Shown in pieces: positions 15,352 through 24,345 of a stretch of 64,000 nucleotides of DNA. This stretch comes from GCA-2731375 sp964631725 (GTDB lineage: Bacteria > Pseudomonadota > Alphaproteobacteria > GCA-2731375): contig CAZVYX010000023.1 in NCBI GenBank assembly GCA_964631725.1, forward strand, positions 1 through 64,000, given 5' to 3'. How positions within the stretch are numbered: the first letter of the stretch is position 1; each line of letters begins with the position of its first letter. The notes under the pieces are model-generated. The model was given only the letters and a program-made list of their open reading frames with translations. It did not search any database and was not told where the DNA came from. The position numbers and the translations under genes were made by a program.

Positions 15352-16458
15352 ATGCATAATGTTGCAATGCAAGAATCAGTCACAGACCCCATTCCCACAT
15401 CCGATTTCGGCGGCCAGAAGCCGCAATCCGACATCCCATTCGCGGTGCGCCGCCGCATCAACTGGGGTGACACGGACACCGCCGAGATCACCTACACCGG
15501 CAAATTCATCGACTTCGCCATCGATGCCGTGGAAGTCTGGCACGAGGCGGTGCTGGGCCATACCTGGCACCAGATGAAACAGAACAACCTGGGTAATCCA
15601 GCCGTGACCCTGCATTTCGATTTCCATTCCACCCTTGTGGTGGGCGACCGTTTCGATACCGCGGTGTTTGTCGAGCGCCTGGGCCGGACATCCCTGGCGC
15701 ATCGGATTGAAATGACCAAGGTCGGCGGGCCGCTGGTCTGTACGGGCGGCTTCACCTCGGCCCTGGTGCGCGATGTGCAATCGCCCCAGATCAAGGCGCA
15801 TCCCTTTCCCGACGACTGGCGGGAAAGGATCGAGGGTTACGTGCGGGAGTGCGAACTGCGCCAAACCGGCGTGAAAAGCCGCCGCGAGGTGCTGGATTTT
15901 TGGTTCACCCCGCCCGGTTCGCCGGAACGCGGCCAGCCGCGCGCGATCTGGTTTGCCCGCCAGGATGCCGGCGGCTCCGACTTCGATGAAGATATCCGGC
16001 GGAAATTCGGCGCCACCGTCGAAGCCGCGGCAGCGGGCAAGCTGGACCATTGGGCCCATAGCGTCGACGGCGCCCTGGCGCTGTGCCTTCTGTTGGACCA
16101 ATTCACCCGCAACATCTATCGCGGCACGGCGCAGGCCTTCGCCACCGACCGAAAAATCCTGGAGGTTTCCAAACGGGCGGTGGCGGCGGGCTGGCATGAA
16201 GGCCTGGACATCGAGCCAAGGAAATTTCTGATCATGCCGTTTCAGCATTGCGAGAATCTGGCCGGCCAGGAACAGGGCGTGGAACTATTCGCCGCCCTGC
16301 GGGGCAACGAAAACGGCGACAAATCCTACAACTCCATGCTGAAGCACCGGGATCTGATCGCCAAATATGGCCGTTTTCCCCACCGCAACGCGGCCCTGGG
16401 CCGCACAAATACACCGGAAGAAGAAGAGTATTTGCGCGACCCCGAGGCCGGCTTTTAG
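15352..16458 (+). CDS. Hotdog acyl-CoA thioesterase fused to DUF924
   Basis: A 368-residue two-domain protein. Residues about 28-165 form a 4HBT-type hotdog thioesterase: RINWGDTDTAEITYTGKF carries the Asp/Thr motif and the helix DAVEVWHEAVLG follows. From about 178 (REVLDFWF) to the end it matches DUF924, including LLLDQFTRNIYRGT and a MPFQHCENL motif. DUF924 proteins are usually free-standing, about 190 residues, with TPR-like helices and no known role. The fusion suggests that DUF924 acts on, or recruits, an acyl-CoA related process. ATG 15352 was taken as start; ATG 15367 is possible as neither has a strong ribosome binding site. Confidence 0.85.
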   Translation: MHNVAMQESVTDPIPTSDFGGQKPQSDIPFAVRRRINWGDTDTAEITYTGKFIDFAIDAVEVWHEAVLGHTWHQMKQNNLGNPAVTLHFDFHSTLVVGDRFDTAVFVERLGRTSLAHRIEMTKVGGPLVCTGGFTSALVRDVQSPQIKAHPFPDDWRERIEGYVRECELRQTGVKSRREVLDFWFTPPGSPERGQPRAIWFARQDAGGSDFDEDIRRKFGATVEAAAAGKLDHWAHSVDGALALCLLLDQFTRNIYRGTAQAFATDRKILEVSKRAVAAGWHEGLDIEPRKFLIMPFQHCENLAGQEQGVELFAALRGNENGDKSYNSMLKHRDLIAKYGRFPHRNAALGRTNTPEEEEYLRDPEAGF

Positions 16459-16470
16459 GCCGAATAGCCC

Positions 16471-18123
16471 TTAGGTCGAATAGGTCGCGAACTTCTGGGT
16501 CACGGCCTGGGCGGCCCAGTCGGTCTTGATGTTGACCACCGCGACCCGGCCCTTGTCCACCTCGGCCTGGGCCCGTTCCAGGGCGGCCCGGATTTCGCCC
16601 GGCTCCTCGACATATTCGCTGTAGCAGCCCAGGCCCTCGGCCATCTTGTCGTAGCGCACATAGCCCAGATTGCGGCCCGGCTTGGACTGATCGGGATCGG
16701 CGGTCCAGCCGCCGTTCAGGCTGATCACCACCAGGACGGGGATGTTGTGGCGAACCGCCGTATCGAGCTCCATGGCATTCAAACCGAATGATCCATCGCC
16801 GTGCACCACGATAACCTGCTTGTCGGGCTTCGCCACCTTGGCGCCCAGTCCGAACGGCAGGCCCACGCCCATGGTACCGAACGGCCCGGAGTTCAGGCGA
16901 TGGCCCGGCGCGAAGGTCGGCATGGACTGACGGCCATAGTTGAGGATTTCCTGGCCGTCGACGACCAGCACCGCGTCCCGGTTCATGAAGTTTTTCACTT
17001 CCTCACAAAGCCGGAGCGGATGGATGGGCACGGCGTCCGAGAGGCTGTTACTGCCGGGACCGGCCCGCTTGGAGGCCTCTATATCCGCGAGTTTGGCACG
17101 CCAGCCATCATATCTGGCCGGATCGGCCTTGCCTTCAATGGCCTTGTTCAACTGTGCCAACGCCACCTTGGCATCGGCGACGATACCGATATCCAGTTCG
17201 CGCGGACTGCCGGCGATCTCCTCCACATCAATGTCGATGCGGGCAATCGTGGCCTCGGCGTTGAAACGCGGCGGCGCCAGATGGGCAACAATGTAGTTCA
17301 GGCGGGTGCCGACAACGGCGATCAGGTCCGCCTCGCGAAACGCCGCCGACCGGGCGGAAGGGAAACAGCAGGGGTGATCTTCCGGTATCACGCCGCGGCC
17401 CTGGGGCGTGGTGTAGAAAGGAATGCCCGTGGCATCGACCAGGGCATGCATCTCCTCCCAGGCCTGGGACCAGATAATGCCGCTGCCCGACAACAGCACC
17501 GGCCGCTCCGCCTTGGCCAGTGCGGCGGCAAATTCTTCGATCTGGGCCTCGGGCGCCGGCGGGCGGGCGCCAAGAATGGGCCGGCCCGATTGCGACCAGA
17601 CGATATCGTCCTCGTCGACCATTTCGTAGAGAACGTCGCCCGGCAGATCCAGATAGACCGGTCCCGGCTTGCCCGACATGGCCTTTTGAATGGCCACGTT
17701 CAGAATTTCGGGGATGCGGCGGGCCTCATGTACGCGGACGGCATATTTAACGCAGCCGGACATGATTTCCATTTGATCGATTTCCTGAAAGACCTGACGG
17801 CCGTTGCCCAAAACAGGGCTGGCGCCACCCATGGCGACAACGGGGCAGCAATCGATCAGGGCGTTGGAAAGGCCCGTGGTAAGATTGATCGTTGCCGGAC
17901 CGGAGGCCGCCATGCAGAAACCGGGCTTTTGCCGCAGCCGGCTATAGGCCTGGGCCATCATGGCGGCGGCCTGTTCATGGCGCACGTCGATGCAGCGGAT
18001 GCCCTCCTGAATGGTGGCCGCTTCCGCCGCCAGCATAGGGCCGCCCATGAGGAAGAACACTTCGTCCGCCCCTTCCCGTTTCAGGGCCTTCGCCAGAATT
18101 TCCGAACCGTTCAATTGCGCCAT
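16471..18123 (-). CDS. ThDP-dependent 2-hydroxyacyl-CoA lyase / oxalyl-CoA decarboxylase-like enzyme
   Basis: A 550-residue thiamine diphosphate enzyme. Glu50 in VRHEQAAAMMA is the cofactor-activating residue; GDGSFGLNAMEL starting at 442 with Asn470 (SLNGG) is the diphosphate/Mg site. The segment SGPATINLTTGLSNALIDCCP resembles the oxalyl-CoA decarboxylase and 2-hydroxyacyl-CoA lyase branch more than acetolactate synthase, and no regulatory subunit gene is adjacent. Such enzymes cleave 2-hydroxyacyl-CoA to an aldehyde or ketone plus formyl-CoA, or decarboxylate oxalyl-CoA. It lies 30 bases downstream of an acyl-CoA ligase gene, in the same operon. The branch assignment is by eye and moderate; a generic acetolactate-synthase-like enzyme remains possible. 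Confidence 0.7.
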   Translation of the reverse strand: MAQLNGSEILAKALKREGADEVFFLMGGPMLAAEAATIQEGIRCIDVRHEQAAAMMAQAYSRLRQKPGFCMAASGPATINLTTGLSNALIDCCPVVAMGGASPVLGNGRQVFQEIDQMEIMSGCVKYAVRVHEARRIPEILNVAIQKAMSGKPGPVYLDLPGDVLYEMVDEDDIVWSQSGRPILGARPPAPEAQIEEFAAALAKAERPVLLSGSGIIWSQAWEEMHALVDATGIPFYTTPQGRGVIPEDHPCCFPSARSAAFREADLIAVVGTRLNYIVAHLAPPRFNAEATIARIDIDVEEIAGSPRELDIGIVADAKVALAQLNKAIEGKADPARYDGWRAKLADIEASKRAGPGSNSLSDAVPIHPLRLCEEVKNFMNRDAVLVVDGQEILNYGRQSMPTFAPGHRLNSGPFGTMGVGLPFGLGAKVAKPDKQVIVVHGDGSFGLNAMELDTAVRHNIPVLVVISLNGGWTADPDQSKPGRNLGYVRYDKMAEGLGCYSEYVEEPGEIRAALERAQAEVDKGRVAVVNIKTDWAAQAVTQKFATYST

Positions 18124-18153
18124 GATCTTCTCCTTCTCCTCAAAAAAATCGCG

Positions 18154-19779
18154 TTACCGGCGGGCAATCTTGTAGCCAACCGTTTCCCGGTCCCAGGTTT
18201 CCGCCGTCACACCGGCATCACGCAGGGCCTGTTTCTGTATCTTGCCCGTCGCCGTTTTTTCCAGGCCGTCGGCCCAAATAACAAAGCGCGGCACCGCATA
18301 GCGCGGCATGTATTCAACACAATGGTCAAGCAGGGCGGCATTTTCGATCTCCCCATCGCCCCTGACAAGCACCGCCATGACCTCTTCCTCGCCGCCGGCA
18401 TCCGCCGTCTTGACGCCGATCACCGCGCTTTCGGCAACGGCGGGATGGTTGTTCAAGACCTGCTCCACCTCGAACGAGGAAATGTTCTCGCCCCGGCGGC
18501 GGATACAGTCCTTGATCCTATCGACGAAATGCAGCTGCCCCGTTTCATCAAACCTGCCCGCATCACCGCTATGGAACCACAAGTTCCGCCAGGCCTCCAC
18601 CGTGCGATCCGGCATATTGTAATAACCGGCCATGAAGCAGCCCGGCTGCAACGGACGAACAACGATTTCACCGACCTCGCCGGTGGGCATCTGCTGGTCC
18701 GTCTCCGGGTCCACGACCCGGACATCGAAGAATTCGTCAAAGATATAGCCCGCGCAGCCCGGCACCAGGGGATCGCCGGGCCGGGTAAAAGCAACGATAT
18801 TGCATTCCGTCATGCCGAAACCTTGCATGAGCTGGACGCCAAAGCGCTTTTCGAAGTCGCCGGCCCATTCATCGGCCAAGGGCACCGCCATCACCTTGCG
18901 CAATTTATTATCCCCGTCCCGGTCACTGGGCGGCTGGCGATAAATGAATTCCGGCATCACGCCCAGGGCGTTGGTCAGGGTTGCGCCCGCGGCGCGCACT
19001 TCGTCAAGCCAGCGATTGGGGCTGAAGCGTTCCACCACATGCGCCCGGCCGCCATTGATCAAGCTGGCAAAGGTTTGCAATAACAAGGCATTGGCATGAA
19101 ACAGCGGCATGCAAACGTAATAGATATCATCCTCGCGGATGCCGACCTTGGTTGCGCAGCCATAGCCGGCCAGATAACAGTGCGCATGGGGCATCAAGAC
19201 ACCCTTGGACGGCCCCGTGGTGCCGGAGGTGTACATGATACAGGCCACATCATGGGGCGACGGCGTTACCAGCACGGCTTCCGGTGCGGGCGGCAATGCC
19301 CCGAGTTCGGCGAAACTCAGTTGCCGCACATCGTCGAACAGGGCGGGCATGGCCGTGGGCACTTCGCCGGCGACAACCACGACGGCCTCCAACCCCTCAT
19401 CAGGGGCCGCGACCTCGTTAAATGCTGTCACCAGGTCGGTATCCAGCAGCACAACCTTCGGGGCCGAATTGTGCAACTGGTGCTGCAGAAACGCGCCCTT
19501 TAGCTCGGTATTGATGGTCACATAGATGGCGCCCAGCTTGTTTACCGCGATCAGTGACAGCAGTAATTCCGCCCGGTTCTTGATCAGGCCGAAAACCCGA
19601 TCCCCCGCGCCGACGCCAAGGGTGGCCAGACGGCGGGCCAGGTCATCGCTGTCCCGGTCCAGATCGGCGAAGCTTAAACGGGCGCCTTGCTCGAACGATA
19701 TGAACTCCCGCTCGCCATGGCGGGCCGCCTGTTTGCGGACCAAATCGACCAGGGTCCAATCGGAAGTGTCTGTGGTCAT
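18154..19779 (-). CDS. AMP-dependent acyl-CoA synthetase
   Basis: A 541-residue ANL-family ligase that activates a carboxylic acid with ATP and CoA. Motifs: YTSGTTGPSKGV near residues 183-194 (P-loop), FGMTECN, and the C-terminal TGKIQKQ with the adenylation Lys. ATG 19779 is preferred over the upstream ATG at 19818. It is the first gene of a two-gene operon with the ThDP enzyme, which suggests that the ligase makes the CoA thioester the ThDP enzyme cleaves. Family similarity to crotonobetaine/carnitine- or 2-hydroxyacid-type ligases is plausible but not decisive. Confidence 0.87.
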   Translation of the reverse strand: MTTDTSDWTLVDLVRKQAARHGEREFISFEQGARLSFADLDRDSDDLARRLATLGVGAGDRVFGLIKNRAELLLSLIAVNKLGAIYVTINTELKGAFLQHQLHNSAPKVVLLDTDLVTAFNEVAAPDEGLEAVVVVAGEVPTAMPALFDDVRQLSFAELGALPPAPEAVLVTPSPHDVACIMYTSGTTGPSKGVLMPHAHCYLAGYGCATKVGIREDDIYYVCMPLFHANALLLQTFASLINGGRAHVVERFSPNRWLDEVRAAGATLTNALGVMPEFIYRQPPSDRDGDNKLRKVMAVPLADEWAGDFEKRFGVQLMQGFGMTECNIVAFTRPGDPLVPGCAGYIFDEFFDVRVVDPETDQQMPTGEVGEIVVRPLQPGCFMAGYYNMPDRTVEAWRNLWFHSGDAGRFDETGQLHFVDRIKDCIRRRGENISSFEVEQVLNNHPAVAESAVIGVKTADAGGEEEVMAVLVRGDGEIENAALLDHCVEYMPRYAVPRFVIWADGLEKTATGKIQKQALRDAGVTAETWDRETVGYKIARR

Positions 19780-19886
19780 GGGAGCGTCACACGGCAAGAT
19801 ACAAGGAAGGTCGGCCATATCTTGGCATAGAGAAACCGGGGCCGCCAGCGCTTGGCGCGGGACGGGACAATTTGTTACAACAGGGC

Positions 19887-21356
19887 ATGAACAGGAACAT
19901 CCGATATCTGATCGTCGCCTTCGACGGCCTGCGCCCGGACATGGTGGACGGGGACCTGACGCCGAACCTGGCGGCGCTGTGCCAACAAGGCAGCCACTGC
20001 GCCGACAGCCGGGCCGTCTTCCCCACCCTGACGCGGGTCAACCAGGCCAGCCTGATCACCGGCTGTCATCCGGCCCGCCATGGCATGGTGGCCAACAAAT
20101 TCATGGAGCCGGCGGCGGGAGGATATCTCAACACAGCCGACTTCGAGGCCTTGAGCCGCGCCGACGAGGCTTTGGGCGGAATCATGACCGCACCTTCAAT
20201 GGGCGAAATTTTGCATGGCGCCGGTCTGGAAATGGCGGTGATCGGTTGCGGCACTCCTGGCGGCAACCGCCTCATGCATCACAAGGCCGAGGCGTTCGGT
20301 GCCCTGAACATATCGCTGCACGGCGTTGAGAAATCAGCGGCGCCGGATGCGGCGCAGGCGCTTGTTGAAGCTCATGGCCCGATCCCCGAATCCACCCTGC
20401 CGAACCACGATCAGATCGATTGGGTGGTCGATGCCTATATGGGCCATGTTGTACCGGACCGGGATCCGGCGGTGACGATCCTATGGTTCTCCGACCCCGA
20501 CACACCGTTCCATTACCGGGGTATTGAAAGCCCGGAAGCAGCCGCTTCCATCCGCCACGCCGACGCCGCCCTGGGCCGGCTGCTGGATTGGCGCCGGGAC
20601 AGCGGGCGTGAGGACAGCCTGCAAATCGTCGCCATGTCGGACCACGGCCATGTGGCAACCCACGGCGCACCGCTGGACCTGGCGGCAAAACTGGCCGCCG
20701 CCGGGTTCGAGATGAGCCCCGATCTGGGCGCGGGCGAGGCCACCCTGGTGCCTGGAACGGTCGCCTCCCTGTATGCCCGCGACGATGTGGTCCAGGCAGA
20801 GTTGGTGGATTGGCTGCAGGCGCAGCCCTGGTGCGGACCGGTCTTTGCCCGCGCCATGAATGGCGAATTGCCGAAAGGCACCCTGCCCCTGGCCGCCGCC
20901 AACCTGGACCATGCCCGCGCCGGCGATATTGTCCTGACCCTGAACCGTGATGACCATGCGCCGAACGGCGGCCTGGCGGGCCGCTGCCTGCATGACGAGC
21001 CGGACATCCCCACGGGTTGCGGTATGCATGGCGGTCTTTCATCCCACGAGATCAACACCGTCCTGGCCTTCTCCGGCAGTCAGTTCGCCAACAGCGCGCG
21101 GATCACCACGCCCACGGGGATTATCGATGTGCTGCCCACGGTGCTGCATGGACTGGGCATCAATCCGGGCGAGACGGATGGGCGCGTTCTGCATGAGGTA
21201 TTTGCCGGCCATGGCGGCGCGTCGATGGCAGCCGAACGCCGCACCAGCGCCGCCGAAACCGGCAGCCACTACCGACAGAGCATCGAGGCGGATCAGGTCG
21301 GCGGCAGCCGCTACCTGGCCCAGGGCCGGCGCCACGACGCCGCGCCATTCGATTAG
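19887..21356 (+). CDS. Alkaline phosphatase superfamily phosphodiesterase/pyrophosphatase
   Basis: A 489-residue protein of the type I nucleotide pyrophosphatase/phosphodiesterase group. The first metal Asp is in IVAFDGLRPDMV and the nucleophile Thr is in FPTLTRVNQ (residues 45-53); later metal ligands appear in SDHGHVATHG and GCGMHGGLSSHE. There is no signal peptide, so it is probably cytoplasmic. ATG 19887 follows a weak AACAGG; TTG 19872 is in frame. The gene stands alone between a divergent ligase operon and a convergent hydrolase. Confidence 0.82.
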   Translation: MNRNIRYLIVAFDGLRPDMVDGDLTPNLAALCQQGSHCADSRAVFPTLTRVNQASLITGCHPARHGMVANKFMEPAAGGYLNTADFEALSRADEALGGIMTAPSMGEILHGAGLEMAVIGCGTPGGNRLMHHKAEAFGALNISLHGVEKSAAPDAAQALVEAHGPIPESTLPNHDQIDWVVDAYMGHVVPDRDPAVTILWFSDPDTPFHYRGIESPEAAASIRHADAALGRLLDWRRDSGREDSLQIVAMSDHGHVATHGAPLDLAAKLAAAGFEMSPDLGAGEATLVPGTVASLYARDDVVQAELVDWLQAQPWCGPVFARAMNGELPKGTLPLAAANLDHARAGDIVLTLNRDDHAPNGGLAGRCLHDEPDIPTGCGMHGGLSSHEINTVLAFSGSQFANSARITTPTGIIDVLPTVLHGLGINPGETDGRVLHEVFAGHGGASMAAERRTSAAETGSHYRQSIEADQVGGSRYLAQGRRHDAAPFD

Positions 21357-21357
21357 G

Positions 21358-22164
21358 CTATTTCGGCAGACGCTTCAGGAAATCCAGCTCAAAATCCACC
21401 AGGCCATGCTCGAACATATCGTTGTGGCCGGCATGGGGCAGAAAATGCGCTTCCTTCGGCTGCTTGGCGGCCTGGAACAGGCGGCGGCCAAAGCGGGTCG
21501 GGATGACATTGTCCTTTTCCCCATGGATTACCAGCAAGGGCGCCTGGATATCCCCGATGATATTGATCGAGGGGAAGCGGTCGTACATCAGCATATTCAC
21601 CGGCAGGAAGAAATATGCCGCCTGGCCCACATCCACGGTCGATGTGTAGGGCGCCTCGAGCATAAGCGCCCGCACCCGGTGCTCGACCGCCATGCGCACG
21701 GCGACGCCGCTGCCCAGCGATTCTCCCAGCAAGACCAGGCGTTCGGTGGGCAGACCCTGGCCCTGCAAATAGTCCAAGGCGCCGCGGCCGTCGTGATACA
21801 AGCCGTCCTCGCTGGGCGATCCAGGATTACCGCCGTAGCCGCGATAGCCCACCAACAGCAGCCCATAGCCGGCCTCGAACAGCGCCCTTGTCTTGAACAT
21901 GCGATGGGAGATGTTGCCGCCGTTGCCCTGGAAATAGACAATCGTAGCGAAACCCTTGGCCGCCGGGCGGTACCACGACACCAGGTCCAGGCCATCCTTT
22001 GTCCGTATAGTCACGGCCTGAAACCCCGGCGCACCAACCCCACCCGGTTCAGGCAAATTGGAATCCGGAAAATACATCAGGGAGCGCTGGATCATCGTGC
22101 AACCAGCCACCAGGGCCGCATAGGCGACCAACACCAAACCCAAAATTTTCAATGCCGCCTCCAT
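21358..22164 (-). CDS. Alpha/beta hydrolase, BEM46-like, membrane-anchored
   Basis: A 268-residue hydrolase with an N-terminal hydrophobic helix (residues 5-23). The helix contains LVAGC, which could be a lipobox. The nucleophile elbow is GESLGSG, the acid is in GEKDNVIP, and the His is in HAGHND. The RSLMYFP segment after the anchor is typical of the BEM46/Bem46-like peptidase S9-related group. Substrate unknown. Its stop codon is one base from the stop of the convergent phosphodiesterase gene. Confidence 0.85.
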   Translation of the reverse strand: MEAALKILGLVLVAYAALVAGCTMIQRSLMYFPDSNLPEPGGVGAPGFQAVTIRTKDGLDLVSWYRPAAKGFATIVYFQGNGGNISHRMFKTRALFEAGYGLLLVGYRGYGGNPGSPSEDGLYHDGRGALDYLQGQGLPTERLVLLGESLGSGVAVRMAVEHRVRALMLEAPYTSTVDVGQAAYFFLPVNMLMYDRFPSINIIGDIQAPLLVIHGEKDNVIPTRFGRRLFQAAKQPKEAHFLPHAGHNDMFEHGLVDFELDFLKRLPK

Positions 22165-22195
22165 TCCGCCGGTAATCCCATGCTACAGTGACGCC

Positions 22196-23494
22196 ATGAC
22201 GGATGCATCATACGCCAAAATGCCGCTGCCGCCCTCCCTTTGGGCCGCCACCGCCGCGCCGGCGCCCGACACCCCCACGATGGAGGGCGACCAGCGCGCC
22301 GATGTCGCCGTGGTCGGCGGCGGCTTTACCGGTCTGTCCACGGCCCTGCATCTGGCCCAGGGCGGGGCGGATGTGGCGGTCTTGGAAGCCGCCGAGCCGG
22401 GCTGGGGCGCCTCGGGGCGCAACGGCGGCCAGGTTATTCCGGGCCTGAAGGAAGATCCGCGCGAAATCATCTCCCGCTACGGCGAAAAGGACGGCGGGGC
22501 CATGGTGCGCGCCTCCGGCGCAGGGGCGGATCTGGTGTTTGACCTGATCAAACAACACGGCATCGAGTGCGATGCCATGCAAAACGGCTGGATTCAGGCG
22601 GCCCACACCCAGGGCATGCTGGGGGATTTGCGCAAGCGGCACCAGGACTGGGCCCAGCGCGGCGCCAACGTGGCCTGGTTGGAGCAGGACGAGCTGACCC
22701 AGCGCATGGGCGATGGCCGCTATCAAGGCGGCTGGATCGACAAGCGCGGCGGCGGCGTGCAGCCCCTTGGCTATGCCCGTGGCCTGGCCCGCGCCGCACA
22801 AAGCTTGGGCGCGCGGGTGCATGGCTCGACACCGGTTCAATCACTCAATCGCACCGGTGAAGGCTGGCGCCTGGAAACAGCCAACGGCAGCCTGACGGCG
22901 GACAAGGTTATCCTGGCCACCAATGGTTACACGGATGGCCTGTGGCCCAAGCTGGAGCGCACCGTGGTGCCGGTCTTCAGCGTGCAGGTGGCAACGGCGC
23001 CCCTGGGCGAGAATATCCGGGGCAAGATCCTGGGCGGCGGCGAGGTGCTGTCGGATACCCACCGGGTGTTGTGGTATTTTCGCCAGGACGGCCACGGCCG
23101 TCTGCTCATGGGCGGCGGCGGCTCGGCCTACGAAGACGGCGCGGTGAAGGTCTATGACAGCCTGCGCCAGCGCATCCACAGCCTGCTGCCCGAGGCCGGG
23201 GATATCGAGTTCGAATATGCCTGGAACGGGAAGGTCGCCATCACCCCGGATCATTACCCCCATCTGCATGAACTGGCGCCCGGCCTGTGGGCCGGCCTGG
23301 GTTTCAACGGACGGGGCGTGGCCATGGCGACCATGATGGGCAAGATCCTGGCCGACCGGGCCCTAGGCACCACCGATCCGGAGTTCGATTTCCCCAACAT
23401 GACGCCGCGGCCGCTGCCCCTGCATTTCATGCGCGGCGTGGCCGTAACGGCGACACGGGCCTATTATCGATTTAGAGATGCATTAGAGGGTTGA
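22196..23494 (+). CDS. FAD-dependent amine/amino-acid oxidoreductase (PuuB/DAO family)
   Basis: A 432-residue DAO-fold flavoprotein. The dinucleotide-binding motif VAVVGGGFTGLSTALHLA (about residues 37-55) and the following GWGASGRNGGQVIPGLK match gamma-glutamylputrescine oxidase-like enzymes, which oxidise secondary or primary amines and produce H2O2. The C-terminal GFNGRGVAMATMMG is also typical. It is followed ten bases later by a MaoC-like gene, so the two may be cotranscribed. Substrate not determined; no putrescine gene set is nearby. Confidence 0.85.
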   Translation: MTDASYAKMPLPPSLWAATAAPAPDTPTMEGDQRADVAVVGGGFTGLSTALHLAQGGADVAVLEAAEPGWGASGRNGGQVIPGLKEDPREIISRYGEKDGGAMVRASGAGADLVFDLIKQHGIECDAMQNGWIQAAHTQGMLGDLRKRHQDWAQRGANVAWLEQDELTQRMGDGRYQGGWIDKRGGGVQPLGYARGLARAAQSLGARVHGSTPVQSLNRTGEGWRLETANGSLTADKVILATNGYTDGLWPKLERTVVPVFSVQVATAPLGENIRGKILGGGEVLSDTHRVLWYFRQDGHGRLLMGGGGSAYEDGAVKVYDSLRQRIHSLLPEAGDIEFEYAWNGKVAITPDHYPHLHELAPGLWAGLGFNGRGVAMATMMGKILADRALGTTDPEFDFPNMTPRPLPLHFMRGVAVTATRAYYRFRDALEG

Positions 23495-23504
23495 GGAGAG
23501 TTCC

Positions 23505-24329
23505 ATGTCCAGCGCAGTGGCGGCGGTCGCCGATTACCAGGTCGAGGCCTACAACACATCCAAGGATTCCGATAACAAGATCCACGATGACACCGTGGCC
23601 AAGAAATTCGGGTTCAGTGGCGGTTTGGTCCCCGGTGTCGATGTCTATGCCTATCTGACCCATCCGGCGGCGCAAGCCTGGGGCGAAGACTGGCTCGCAC
23701 GCGGTTCCGCCGATTGCCGTTTGCTGCTGCCCGTCTATGACGGCGCCACCGCAACAGTCTCCGCCAGGCCCATCGACGGTGAAGACAATGCCATGGCGAT
23801 CACGGTTGAAAGTGCGGGGCAGCTTTGCGCCGAAGGCACCGCGCGCCTGCCTGATGAAACACCGACGGCGCCCGATCTGGCGGATTTTCCGGCCGCGCCG
23901 CTGCCCGCGAGCCGCCCGCCGGCCTCGCCCGAAAGCCTGCCCGCCGGAGGCCTGATGGGCACTTACGAATTGCGCCTGGATGAAAAGCTCATGGCCGGAT
24001 ACCTGGGCGACGTGCGCGAGACCCTGCCGCTCTACGCAGACGCCGGCCTGATCCATCCCGGCATGATCTCGCGCTTCGGCAACCGGGCCCTGGCCGAGAA
24101 CGTTGTCCTGGGCCCCTGGATTCACGTCGGCCACGCCATCCAGCACTTCAGTGCGGCAAAAGTCGGCGAAACGCTTTCCGTTCGCGCCCGCATCAGCAAC
24201 AACTACGAACGCAAGGGACACCTGTTCGTACAACAGGATGCAGTTGTGCTGGCGGGTGGCAAACGGGTCGTAGCGCGGATCGATCACACGGCAATCTACG
24301 AACCGCGCCAGGTCCGCGCTGCCGAATGA
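23505..24329 (+). CDS. MaoC-like hotdog domain protein
   Basis: A 274-residue protein with a hotdog signature: AKKFGFSGGLVPGVDVYAYL near residue 40, resembling the R-hydratase (MaoC) helix, and a second hotdog-like half after residue 150 (WIHVGHAIQHFSAAKVGETL). It may hydrate enoyl-CoA or act on another CoA thioester. The conserved Asp/His of R-specific hydratases cannot be placed with confidence. The start at 23505 has GAGGAGAG upstream. It may be cotranscribed with the flavoprotein gene. Confidence 0.65.
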   Translation: MSSAVAAVADYQVEAYNTSKDSDNKIHDDTVAKKFGFSGGLVPGVDVYAYLTHPAAQAWGEDWLARGSADCRLLLPVYDGATATVSARPIDGEDNAMAITVESAGQLCAEGTARLPDETPTAPDLADFPAAPLPASRPPASPESLPAGGLMGTYELRLDEKLMAGYLGDVRETLPLYADAGLIHPGMISRFGNRALAENVVLGPWIHVGHAIQHFSAAKVGETLSVRARISNNYERKGHLFVQQDAVVLAGGKRVVARIDHTAIYEPRQVRAAE

Positions 24330-24345
24330 GTGAATAGGGCCGCCG

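Noticed and set aside
16801..19083. Very long plus-strand open frame opposite the ThDP enzyme and ligase genes
   Set aside because: The translation has no domain signature, and the minus-strand genes have clear catalytic motifs throughout.
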